Assembly: GCF_020278625.1 (NCBI RefSeq)
Contig: NZ_JADAKK010000053.1
Location: 1-7,706, forward strand
Origin: Wolbachia endosymbiont of Mansonella ozzardi
Lineage (GTDB): Bacteria > Pseudomonadota > Alphaproteobacteria > Rickettsiales > Anaplasmataceae
Reading direction: 5' to 3'
Length of the DNA: 7,706 nt
A program made the position numbers and the translations under genes. Below are positions 1 through 6,520 of the stretch, one piece after another. The notes under the pieces are model-generated. The model was not told the origin of the DNA, did not search any database, and was given only the letters and a program-made list of their open reading frames with translations. The stretch's first letter is position 1. The number at the start of each line of letters is the position of its first letter.

Positions 1-58
1 TAATAGCTTCAATACTATGATAAGGAAACCGGAGGAATCTTTAAGTAGTTTTTTACAG

Positions 59-1042
59 TTAACGGTTGACAGACTTGTAAATATCAGTATATAACTCATC
101 AACACTTGGTTCTTTGCTATTTTTGGCAAAATCTCCTGACTTTTTCACTAAATCGCGCACTTCTTTGTCGGTTGCTTTGCATTCTTCCTCTGAAGCAATC
201 TTATTATCTACCATGTACTTCTTCAAAGTGCTTATAGGATCGTGGTTTTGCTTCACATCTTCAACTTCTTCTTTTGAACGATAAGTCGCAGGATCTGACA
301 TCGAATGACCGCGATATCGATATGTCTTCGTTTCAAGCAGGATAGGCCCTTTTCCACTACGCACATACTTAGCTGCCTCACTTGCCTCCTCATAAACAGA
401 GAAGAAATCCATTCCATCAACTTGCTTTCCAGGAATGCCAAAACCCTTTCCTTTCCTATATAACTCAGTTACTAAAGTCGATCTTTTTACAGAAGTACCC
501 ATTGCGTACCCATTATTTTCTATAATATAAACTACAGGTAACTTCCATAAAGCTGCCATATTAAACGATTCATACACTTGTCCTTGGTTTGCAGCACCGT
601 CGCCAAAATACGTGAATACTACATTGTCTTTTTTCTTATATTTATTAGCAAATGCTATCCCCGTGCCAATTGGAACTTGTGCACCCACTATTCCATGTCC
701 ACCGAAGAAATTTTTTTCAATATCAAATATATGCATTGAACCACCTTTGCCTTTTGAGCATCCCACTTCTTTACCAGCCAGTTCTGCCATTACAACGTTT
801 GGATCAGAGCCACATGCCAGCATTAAACCGTGGTCTCTATAACTTGTGATAAAAGCATCACCGGACTTTGATGCAGCTTGCACCCCAACTGCAACTGCCT
901 CTTGTCCAATCGATAGGTGACAGAATCCGCATATTAAACCCATTCCATACAATTGTCCTGCTTTTTCCTCAAATCTGCGTATGAGTAGCATTTTTCTGTA
1001 GAATCCAATCACCTGTTTTTTAGTGAAATTTTTCGCTTTCAT
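59..1042 (-). CDS. pdhA: Pyruvate dehydrogenase E1 component, alpha subunit
   Basis: This is the alpha chain of the thiamine-diphosphate-dependent E1 enzyme, which with PdhB decarboxylates pyruvate and passes the acetyl group to the E2 lipoyl domain of the cytoplasmic pyruvate dehydrogenase complex. Counting from the start chosen here, the protein has 327 residues, about the usual bacterial PdhA length. The ThDP/Mg motif opens with GDG at 147-149 and closes with NN at 176-177 (IIENNGYAMGTS). The conserved loop YRYRGHSMSDPATYR lies at 241-255. The frame is open upstream to an ATG at 1129, but those 29 extra residues do not look like the family and would overlap the divergent hemJ start, so the ATG at 1042-1040 (MKAKNFTKKQ) is preferred. 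It is preceded by a purine-rich stretch rather than a strong Shine-Dalgarno site. No pdhB follows in the window. The stop is TAA at 61-59. Confidence 0.94.
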   Translation of the reverse strand: MKAKNFTKKQVIGFYRKMLLIRRFEEKAGQLYGMGLICGFCHLSIGQEAVAVGVQAASKSGDAFITSYRDHGLMLACGSDPNVVMAELAGKEVGCSKGKGGSMHIFDIEKNFFGGHGIVGAQVPIGTGIAFANKYKKKDNVVFTYFGDGAANQGQVYESFNMAALWKLPVVYIIENNGYAMGTSVKRSTLVTELYRKGKGFGIPGKQVDGMDFFSVYEEASEAAKYVRSGKGPILLETKTYRYRGHSMSDPATYRSKEEVEDVKQNHDPISTLKKYMVDNKIASEEECKATDKEVRDLVKKSGDFAKNSKEPSVDELYTDIYKSVNR

Positions 1043-1096
1043 ATCTATTTCTTTTTCATTAAACTCAGACAATATCAGAAATTTTAACGTTTTGTA

Positions 1097-1528
1097 ATGG
1101 ATTATTACCACTGGCTTGAAGCTTTTCACGTTATCTCTGTCATAATGTGGATGGCAGGTATGCTCTATTTACCGAGGCTTTACGTTTACCATGCAGCTGT
1201 AAAACCAGGATCAGAAAACGATGGCTTACTTCAAATAATGGAGAAAAGACTTCTAAGATTTATTATAAACCCTGCAATGCTCTTTTCGCTTGGTTTTGGC
1301 ATCACATTAATGGTTATGAGAGAGGCATATCGCGAAGGGTGGTTTCACATAAAAGTACTGGCATTATTCTTTATGTTTGTTGTTCATGGATTACTTGCAA
1401 AGTACAGGAAAAACTTTGCAATGGGTTTAAATAGGAAAAATCACGTTTATTTCCGTATTTTAAATGAAGTCGTTACAGTATTGATAATAATTACAATTGT
1501 TGCGGTTATCGTAAAACCGTTTCACTAG
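1097..1528 (+). CDS. hemJ: HemJ-type protoporphyrinogen IX oxidase (CopD-like membrane protein)
   Basis: The product is a 143-residue integral membrane protein of the HemJ family, which oxidises protoporphyrinogen IX to protoporphyrin IX in haem synthesis in bacteria lacking HemG or HemY. Four hydrophobic segments are visible, at about residues 9-29, 55-75, 83-102 and 124-142. Family features include the N-terminal WLEAFHVISVIMWMAGMLYLPRLYVYH stretch with His11 and His32, the WFHIKVL block with Lys86, the basic loop KYRKNFAMGLNRKNHVYFR, and the NEV...VIVKPF ending. Length and ends agree with the family, so it looks complete. The ATG at 1097 has no obvious Shine-Dalgarno site. It is divergent from pdhA across about 54 bases, and I could not define a promoter there. 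Older annotation often calls such proteins hypothetical or CopD-like; the HemJ call is by recognition. Confidence 0.86.
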   Translation: MDYYHWLEAFHVISVIMWMAGMLYLPRLYVYHAAVKPGSENDGLLQIMEKRLLRFIINPAMLFSLGFGITLMVMREAYREGWFHIKVLALFFMFVVHGLLAKYRKNFAMGLNRKNHVYFRILNEVVTVLIIITIVAVIVKPFH

Positions 1529-1581
1529 TCTCATCAATAAGCGCTTAAAAGCGTGTTACCGTTCATAAAATGGTAGCCCTA

Positions 1582-1610
1582 TTGATATTTTTCAATATTT
1601 GTGGTAAAAT
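1582..1610 (+). promoter_or_regulatory. Predicted sigma70-type promoter upstream of the histidine-rich gene
   Basis: TTGATA (1582-1587) and TAAAAT (1605-1610) are separated by exactly 17 bases, and each is close to the consensus. The -10 box ends 30 bases before the ATG at 1641, leaving a short leader. It would drive the histidine-rich gene and, because only 60 bases separate them, probably dxr as well. The DNA is AT-rich, so chance matches are possible, but the spacing and position are good. Confidence 0.55.
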
Positions 1611-1640
1611 ATAAGTAGTTTTAGGTTTAGAATAAAGTTT

Positions 1641-2144
1641 ATGACTGAAGCTCAAGGTCCAAATATTGCAGAGTGGCAAGCCCAACAACAACATCAAGAA
1701 CACCAAGAAGAAAAGAGTGGCTTTGGTCTTGGTCATAGTGACTCTGTTGCAACAATTGTAGATGGAATGAAATGGCTGTTCAACTTTCACGAAGGAGCAA
1801 TTCCTGCTTACTGTAACGTGTTTGAAGGTTTGATAAATGGTAGTAGCTTAGTAACGTTGTTCGGTAAATCAGGTAATATGTTTGGCATAAAATTTCTTGA
1901 AAGCCTTGCAGAACATTTTTCAGGTGGTGGAGGTGGGGAAGATATGCTATCGGAAGGGATGGGTATGAGTCACGTTGATGGGGGACCTCATCCTGGCGAT
2001 TATCCCCATGCTAACAACGAAATTGCTCACAGCGCTGAAGGTTTACACGACATGCATGATGCAGGTGATCACCATGGTCAGTCTTTTTCGCCCGGTCCTT
2101 CACCATCTGTTGGCGATGACCATGGACATGAACTTAGTAGTTAA
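1641..2144 (+). CDS. Hypothetical histidine-rich protein, function unknown
   Basis: I do not recognise a family for this 167-residue protein. Residues 1-30 are polar, with a Gln/Glu/His run (QAQQQHQEHQEEK at 13-25). Residues 35-93 look like a folded, partly hydrophobic region containing the only cysteine, Cys58. A five-glycine run at 95-99 acts as a hinge into a Gly/His/Asp-rich tail from about 100 to 167. Fifteen histidines occur in all, ten of them between residues 111 and 163, including a His-His pair at 144-145 and a DDHGH near the end. This composition suits binding of transition metals such as Ni, Zn or Cu, but that is inference only. No signal peptide or transmembrane helix is evident. 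The ATG at 1641 follows a good promoter; the leader has only a weak purine-rich stretch. The frame is intact and the gene sits between housekeeping genes, which favours a real gene. dxr follows after 60 bases on the same strand. Confidence 0.75.
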   Translation: MTEAQGPNIAEWQAQQQHQEHQEEKSGFGLGHSDSVATIVDGMKWLFNFHEGAIPAYCNVFEGLINGSSLVTLFGKSGNMFGIKFLESLAEHFSGGGGGEDMLSEGMGMSHVDGGPHPGDYPHANNEIAHSAEGLHDMHDAGDHHGQSFSPGPSPSVGDDHGHELSS

Positions 2145-2204
2145 GTCCAGAAACTGCCAAATGAAAATAGGTTTAGCTCGTTCGATTAACATGAGTGCGT
2201 TTTA

Positions 2205-3383
2205 GTGAAGAAGGTCTCAGTTTTAGGGTCAACAGGAAGTATCGGAAAAAAGACTATAGATTTGCTACTGAAGAAAAAAGAAGAATACCAGGTAGAAGTA
2301 CTCAGTGCCCATTCGAATTTTGCTCTACTAGCGTATCAAGCAAAACTGCTAAATGCAAAATACGTTGCTATCTCTGATGAAAGGTTTTATAAAGATTTAA
2401 AAGAAAGTCTACTTGATACAAACATCAAAATAGAAGCTGGTACTGAAGGTCTAGCGAATGTTGCTTCTTTGCCCGTTGATCTCTCAGTTGTTGCAATAGT
2501 TGGCATTGCAGGTCTTGAACCAGTCATGCAGGTTATAGAGAGTAGTACCAAAATCATTGCACTAGCAAACAAAGAAAGCATTGTTTGTGGTGGGAAATTA
2601 CTACTTAAGAAAGCTAAAGAGAAAAACGTACAGGTAATTCCTGTTGACTCTGAACACAACGCAATTTTTCAAGTTTTGCAAAGTGACGATAAATGCGTAG
2701 AAAAGATTATACTCACTGCTTCTGGTGGACCATTTCTAAATTGTAGCCTTGAGCAATTAAGAAATGTTGCGGCAAACCAGGCACTAAGTCACCCTACTTG
2801 GAATATGGGAAAGAAAATCTCGGTTGATAGTGCAACAATGATGAATAAAGCGCTAGAGATAATAGAAGCACATAATTTGTTTAACATTAACCCAAATAGA
2901 ATTGAGGTAGTAGTGCACCCTGAATCGACAATACATGGAGTTGTAGTCTACAAGGATGGTTTTAACTTTGCTGTTCTTGCAGAGGCTGATATGGCAATTC
3001 CCATCTCATATGCTCTTTCTTGGCCAAAAAGGTCAGCTTTAAATCGTAAATTAGATTTAACAAAGCAAAAAAAATTGACTTTTCAGGAACCTGATCATAG
3101 AAGCTTTCCCGCGCTAAAGCTTAGCATGGAAGTGCTGAATTCTTCTGCTCCACAAACAAGTAGTATTGTTTTCAATGCTGCAAATGAAATAGCTGTTAGT
3201 AAATTTTTGAAGTCACAAATCAGTTTTTTAGAGATAGTAAAGGTGGTGAAGTCAACGGTAGAAAGTTTTGATGGTTATCCTGATGTTAACTCGCTATCTG
3301 ATATAATAAATATCGATTTTGAAAGCCGTGTTATTGCCAACGAGGCTATTGAGAGTAAAGTTCTTGTGCATAGCGGAATTTAA
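2205..3383 (+). CDS. dxr: 1-deoxy-D-xylulose 5-phosphate reductoisomerase
   Basis: Dxr (IspC) converts 1-deoxy-D-xylulose 5-phosphate to 2-C-methyl-D-erythritol 4-phosphate with NADPH and a divalent metal, the committed step of the MEP isoprenoid pathway, in the cytoplasm. The protein has 392 residues, the normal length. The N-terminal Rossmann motif GSTGSIG is at 8-14. ALANKES is at 119-125. Metal ligands are Asp148 and Glu150 in VDSEHNAIFQ, with Glu221 in NKALEIIEAH. The HPTWNMGKKISVDSATMMNK substrate-binding block begins at 196, and HPESTIHG is at 238-245. The start is GTG at 2205, because the glycine-rich loop follows immediately as family members require and no ATG lies nearby in frame; no clear Shine-Dalgarno site precedes it. 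A 14-codon ATG frame beginning at 2161 ends in TAG overlapping the GTG by one base, so translation may be coupled. The TAA stop overlaps the stop of convergent pstB. Confidence 0.97.
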   Translation: MKKVSVLGSTGSIGKKTIDLLLKKKEEYQVEVLSAHSNFALLAYQAKLLNAKYVAISDERFYKDLKESLLDTNIKIEAGTEGLANVASLPVDLSVVAIVGIAGLEPVMQVIESSTKIIALANKESIVCGGKLLLKKAKEKNVQVIPVDSEHNAIFQVLQSDDKCVEKIILTASGGPFLNCSLEQLRNVAANQALSHPTWNMGKKISVDSATMMNKALEIIEAHNLFNINPNRIEVVVHPESTIHGVVVYKDGFNFAVLAEADMAIPISYALSWPKRSALNRKLDLTKQKKLTFQEPDHRSFPALKLSMEVLNSSAPQTSSIVFNAANEIAVSKFLKSQISFLEIVKVVKSTVESFDGYPDVNSLSDIINIDFESRVIANEAIESKVLVHSGI

Positions 3384-4138
3384 TGATCCAGAATATACTC
3401 TCTTGTTAAGGGGGATTGAGCATCTTTGAATATTTCTTGAACACTTCCAGATTCAACAATCTTGCCATTACAAAAGAAAATTATGCTATCAGACAGCTTC
3501 TTAGCTTGTTTCATCGAATGAGTTATCATAATTATGGTAAATCTTAATTTTAGTTCTTGTATAAGATTTTCGATTGCATTGGTTGCTATTGGATCAAGAG
3601 CAGAGCATGGTTCATCCATTAACAAAATAGTTGGTTTCACTGCAATTGCGCGAGCAATGCACAATCTCTGTTGTTGTCCACCAGATAAATCCAATGCGCT
3701 GTCCTGCAATCTATCTTTCAACTCTCTCCATAAACCGACCTTAGTTAAACTATTTTCCACCATTTCGTCTAATTTTTGCCTATTCTTCACCATGCCATGC
3801 AATTTGGGTCCATAAGCAACGTTATCATATATTGACTTTGGAAAAGGGTTTGGCTTTTGAAATACCATGCCAACTTTTGCTCTAAGTAGCACAACATCCA
3901 TATCACGTGAATATATATTACCTAGCCCATTGATAACCAACTCACCAACAGCTTTGCATCCTGGTACATAATCATTCATGCGATTAAAACAGCGCAAAAA
4001 GGTTGATTTACCACACCCAGATGGCCCGATAAAAGTAGTAACTTTTCTTTTATAAATATCCAAATTTATATCGAATAAAACTTGCTTAGAGCCATACCAG
4101 AGATTTAAATTTTTAACAGAGGCACGTGTATCGTTCAT
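3380..4138 (-). CDS. pstB: Phosphate ABC transporter ATP-binding protein PstB
   Basis: PstB is the ATPase that powers the PstSCAB high-affinity phosphate importer from the cytoplasmic face of the inner membrane. All ATPase motifs are present in this 252-residue protein: Walker A GPSGCGKST at 38-46, Q-loop Gln94 in MVFQKPNPFP, ABC signature LSGGQQQR at 151-158, Walker B ILLMDEP at 171-177 with catalytic Glu176, D-loop SALD at 179-182 and switch His207. The QKPNPFPKSIYDNVAYG and NDYVPGCKAVGE-like stretches are characteristic of PstB rather than other importer ATPases. Its ATG overlaps the dapB stop as ATGA (4138-4135 on the minus strand), so it is probably translated by coupling to dapB. No pstS, pstC, pstA or phoU gene is in the window. 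The stop codon shares bases with the dxr stop. Confidence 0.96.
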   Translation of the reverse strand: MNDTRASVKNLNLWYGSKQVLFDINLDIYKRKVTTFIGPSGCGKSTFLRCFNRMNDYVPGCKAVGELVINGLGNIYSRDMDVVLLRAKVGMVFQKPNPFPKSIYDNVAYGPKLHGMVKNRQKLDEMVENSLTKVGLWRELKDRLQDSALDLSGGQQQRLCIARAIAVKPTILLMDEPCSALDPIATNAIENLIQELKLRFTIIMITHSMKQAKKLSDSIIFFCNGKIVESGSVQEIFKDAQSPLTREYILDH

Positions 4139-4929
4139 ATCACATCCTGCATTGAATAGAGTCCTGGTGCTCCTTTTTTATTTTTATATAGCCATATTGC
4201 TGCTTGGATAGCCCCTTTAGCAAACGCTGTGCGATCAATTGTTTTGTGGTTTAATTCTATCCGTTCATCGGAATTGATAAACATTACGCTGTGATCTCCT
4301 ACCACCCCACCTCCACGAGATACTGCAAATCCTATTTTTCCCTTTTCTCTTATTTTTAAATAACTATGAAAATACTGACTGAGTCGAAAATCTCTTTCTG
4401 AAGCGCTAGCAACTGCTTTACCAAGTTCTATAGCTGTTCCAGATGGCAAATCTTTTTTTAAGTTATGGTGCATTTCCCAAATCTCAGCGTCATATTCGTT
4501 ACCTAGAAGCTCAGCAGCTTTTTTTACCAACTTCAATAATACATTAACTCCAACGCTCATATTTGCCGACCATAATATCGGAATCTCAGCAGCATATTTT
4601 TTTAAATCGATACTTTCTATTCCAGTTGTACCACTAACCAGCGGTATTTTAAACTTTACAGCCGCTTTAAGGCAGTCTAACACACATTCTTTAGTTGTAA
4701 AATCTATTACAACGTCAGATGACTCAAATGCGTCACTAATAGAACTTGTAACTTTGATTCCTAAATTGAAGCTGTGGCCTATAATTGGTCCTATATCTAG
4801 GCCTACGTATTTACTATCTGCACGGGCAACAGCACCTGCTATCTCTACTTTGGTATTTGTGGTCAATTCACTAAGTATTTTTTTGCCCATTCTGCCTAAG
4901 CAGCCTATTACTCCAATTCTGATTTTCAT
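4135..4929 (-). CDS. dapB: 4-hydroxy-tetrahydrodipicolinate reductase
   Basis: DapB reduces 4-hydroxy-tetrahydrodipicolinate with NAD(P)H to tetrahydrodipicolinate in the diaminopimelate/lysine pathway, in the cytoplasm. The protein has 264 residues, the usual length. The nucleotide-binding motif VIGCLGRMG is at 7-15, DFT at 76-78, SGTTG at 99-103 and SANMSVGVN at 121-129. The family signature EMHHNLKKDLPSGTA is at 152-166, with the catalytic His154-His155 pair and Lys158, by alignment with the E. coli HHRHK segment. The C-terminal region (RTAFAKGAIQAAIWL) is also typical. The ATG at 4929-4927 is preceded by an AAGAAG Shine-Dalgarno-like site at 4939-4934, four bases away. It is the first gene of a two-gene unit with pstB, with which it overlaps by ATGA. 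In this group the pathway may serve to make diaminopimelate for a reduced peptidoglycan or lipid II; that is inference. Confidence 0.96.
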   Translation of the reverse strand: MKIRIGVIGCLGRMGKKILSELTTNTKVEIAGAVARADSKYVGLDIGPIIGHSFNLGIKVTSSISDAFESSDVVIDFTTKECVLDCLKAAVKFKIPLVSGTTGIESIDLKKYAAEIPILWSANMSVGVNVLLKLVKKAAELLGNEYDAEIWEMHHNLKKDLPSGTAIELGKAVASASERDFRLSQYFHSYLKIREKGKIGFAVSRGGGVVGDHSVMFINSDERIELNHKTIDRTAFAKGAIQAAIWLYKNKKGAPGLYSMQDVI

Positions 4930-4980
4930 AAAGCTTCTTATGTTATATTAGGCTTTTTTTGAAACTTTGTCATTCTAGTA

Positions 4981-5009
4981 AACATAGCTTAGACCTCTCT
5001 ACAGTTCAA
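4981..5009 (-). promoter_or_regulatory. Possible promoter for dapB-pstB
   Basis: Reading the minus strand, TTGAAC (5009-5004) and TATGTT (4986-4981) are 17 bases apart, each matching four of six consensus positions. The -10 box ends 51 bases before the dapB ATG. Position and spacing are right but each hexamer is only moderate, so this is tentative. Confidence 0.3.
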
Positions 5010-5022
5010 ATGAATATATATC

Positions 5023-6063
5023 TTATTGAGCCACATACCAAGTTGCTTTGCCTTTTCCATGCTGAGTGACGTAATTATCCTTTACAAGATTAGATACATG
5101 CTTCTTTAAGGTACTTCGGTTTGCTTTAGTAATATTTTCTAAATCCTTCATTGTAAGACGTCCGTGTTTGCTAAGTAAAATTAATATTTAGCCGAAAGTG
5201 GTGGGAAACGGAGATTTAACATTTTTTCACGTGACACCTTTTGATCAAGACAAGATTTTTTCTTTTGCAGTGATCTTAAGAAAAACATAAGCAATGGACT
5301 GAAGTCATAGTTGCCAGTCTTTAAAGACTGTTGAGTGCGACACAAAGCTAAGTAATAACTTTCCTTGTTACTTTCAATTGCAGTCTCAAGAGAACTGTAA
5401 GGTACGTATGTATATCCTAACTTTAGCAACAAGAAAGTTGTAAGAATATGTGATAGTTTTCCATTTCCACCTCGAAAGGAATGGATAGATAGCTAAAAAA
5501 GTTACTATAAAGATACCAATAATTAATAGAGGGTGTAACGATTTCACTTCTAATTGCTGGCTAGTCCAATAGATAAGTTCTTGCATCTGTATCACTATTT
5601 TGAATGAAGAAGATGTTTCAAAAATTATGCCTAAGCTTTTTCCAGATTCATCAAACGCTTCAACATGGTTGGGAAATTTCTTATATTCTTCCATACGCCT
5701 TTGATCTTTATGTGAAAATTGTAAAAGTCAGATATGAAACTATTTTATAACGTTTTCTGTAAATGACATATTTTCAAAATTTTGAAATACTTCTTTACGT
5801 ACAATGTATATTGTGCTATCTCTTGTCCATTCCGAGAACAAAATGAGTATGTATCAAGCTTGGATAGTAATTGTTTCAACTTTACGATCTGATAGTTTTG
5901 CTCCCTTAATACGGGTAGAAGAACCGATACTTTCAATTGTTACAATTTCCTTGAGCATTTGTAAACGCTCTGGAGCTAAATTACCAAATAATTGCCATTC
6001 TCCCTTAAATTCATTAATTTCAGCATTTCAGATGCTATTACAATTTTTTGAAATGTCAAACAT
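5023..6063 (-). pseudogene. Fic-family protein pseudogene (Fic domain plus C-terminal winged helix)
   Basis: Fic proteins transfer AMP or another phosphate-containing group from a nucleotide to target proteins. Reading the minus strand across frames recovers a nearly full-length member of about 347 codons. It begins near an ATG at 6063 (MFDISKN). It continues with NEFKGEWQLFGNLAPERLQ, an SSTRIKG segment (about 5922-5902) in the place of the inhibitory motif, EEYKKFPNHVEAFDESGKSL and LHPLLIIGIFIVTFLAI. The Fic motif is at 5487-5457. LGYTYVPYSSLETAIESNKE follows, and the end is a winged-helix segment (HGRLTMKDLENITKANRST to WYVAQ, stop at 5025-5023). Damage includes an early stop near 6021, frame changes near 5875, about 5815, about 5475 and about 5190, and stops at 5742-5740 and 5730-5728. 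The catalytic His of HPF is Tyr (5487-5485), the acidic residue before GNG is Gly, and the last Arg is His. It is certainly broken; the family call is firm by recognition. Confidence 0.88.
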
Positions 6064-6350
6064 ATCCACATTTTTATCCAATTACGTCCGAAAATACCCT
6101 ATTAGTAAATCATAAACTAGAAGAGCATACTAGAGAGTGAGTTTCATTAGGCGTGAGAGGCTATTTTATGTTAAAGTTAATGTTTTGACGAAATTGTAAG
6201 AAAAACTACTAAGTTCCAGTGTTAACCACTTACATAACACCATTTTAGCTTCAATATTTGTATATTAGCCATGCCCCTAAACGGACACACTAAGAGAGTA
6301 TATATAAAGCATGCTCACGCTTATATTTCTGTAGAGCAAAAAATTTTAGT
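6064..6350. other. Gene-free spacer between the Fic pseudogene and the tRNA remnant
   Basis: No coding frame of credible composition, no RNA gene and no transposon end is visible here. A 6-bp inverted repeat with a 10-base loop lies at 6219-6240 without a following T-run, and an 8-bp palindrome AGCATGCT lies near 6308. Both are within what chance allows. The stretch probably holds decayed sequence of unrecognisable origin. Confidence 0.5.
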
Positions 6351-6416
6351 TGGACAAGTGATTAGGATCAAATTGGCGACCCACAACTGACGCTCTACCA
6401 ACTGAGTCACGCCCGC
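6351..6416 (-). pseudogene. Degenerate tRNA-Gly-like remnant
   Basis: On the minus strand the 5' half of a tRNA is plain: acceptor strand GCGGGCG (6416-6410), then TG, a D-arm with ACTC...GAGC around AGTTGGTA, and the beginning of an anticodon stem GTCAG. GCGGGCG with this D-arm resembles bacterial tRNA-Gly. The sequence then passes almost directly to GTCGCCAATTTGATC, which looks like a variable loop and T-arm, so about ten bases covering the anticodon and the 3' side of its stem seem to be missing. The 3' end reads ACTTGTCCA, which keeps a terminal CCA but no longer pairs with GCGGGCG, and the T-stem is mispaired. Total length is about 66 bases against about 76 for a normal tRNA. It is unlikely to be functional. 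The amino-acid identity is an inference, since no anticodon survives. Confidence 0.6.
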
Positions 6417-6418
6417 AA

Positions 6419-6477
6419 AGTACAAAATTTCTGATACATCAGCACAGGGAGTGTAAAATTTTTAACATGCCAGCACA
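6419..6477. repeat. Imperfect tandem-like direct repeat, two 28-base copies
   Basis: Copies at 6419-6446 and 6450-6477 match at 20 of 28 positions by eye. They share AGT near the left, AAAATTT in the middle and CAGCACA at the right end, with a 31-base period. The repeat sits between the tRNA remnant and the ScsB/DsbD pseudogene. It could be an old duplication or AT-rich coincidence. Confidence 0.3.
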
Positions 6478-6520
6478 AAAAGTTAATTGACTATTTAAGT
6501 AGATTCTTTTACTTCAAACC

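Noticed and set aside
1541..1554. GCGCTT..AAGCGT inverted repeat after hemJ, considered as a terminator.
   Set aside because: The loop would be only two bases, or the stem four pairs, and no T-run follows.
5386..5694. A 102-codon minus-strand frame that could be annotated as a separate protein.
   Set aside because: Its first two thirds are the middle of the Fic protein, and its last third is the same gene read out of frame after a length change in the Fic motif.
5804..6115. A 103-codon plus-strand frame.
   Set aside because: It lies antisense to the N-terminal half of the Fic pseudogene, whose minus-strand translation is clearly protein-like, and it resembles no protein I know.
6219..6240. 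GTGTTA...TAACAC inverted repeat, considered as a terminator or operator.
   Set aside because: It has a six-pair stem, a ten-base loop, no T-run and no neighbouring gene to serve; this is expected by chance in AT-rich DNA.
6270..6386. A 38-codon plus-strand frame beginning MPLNGHTKRVY.
   Set aside because: It has no visible ribosome site or family resemblance, and it runs antisense into the tRNA remnant.
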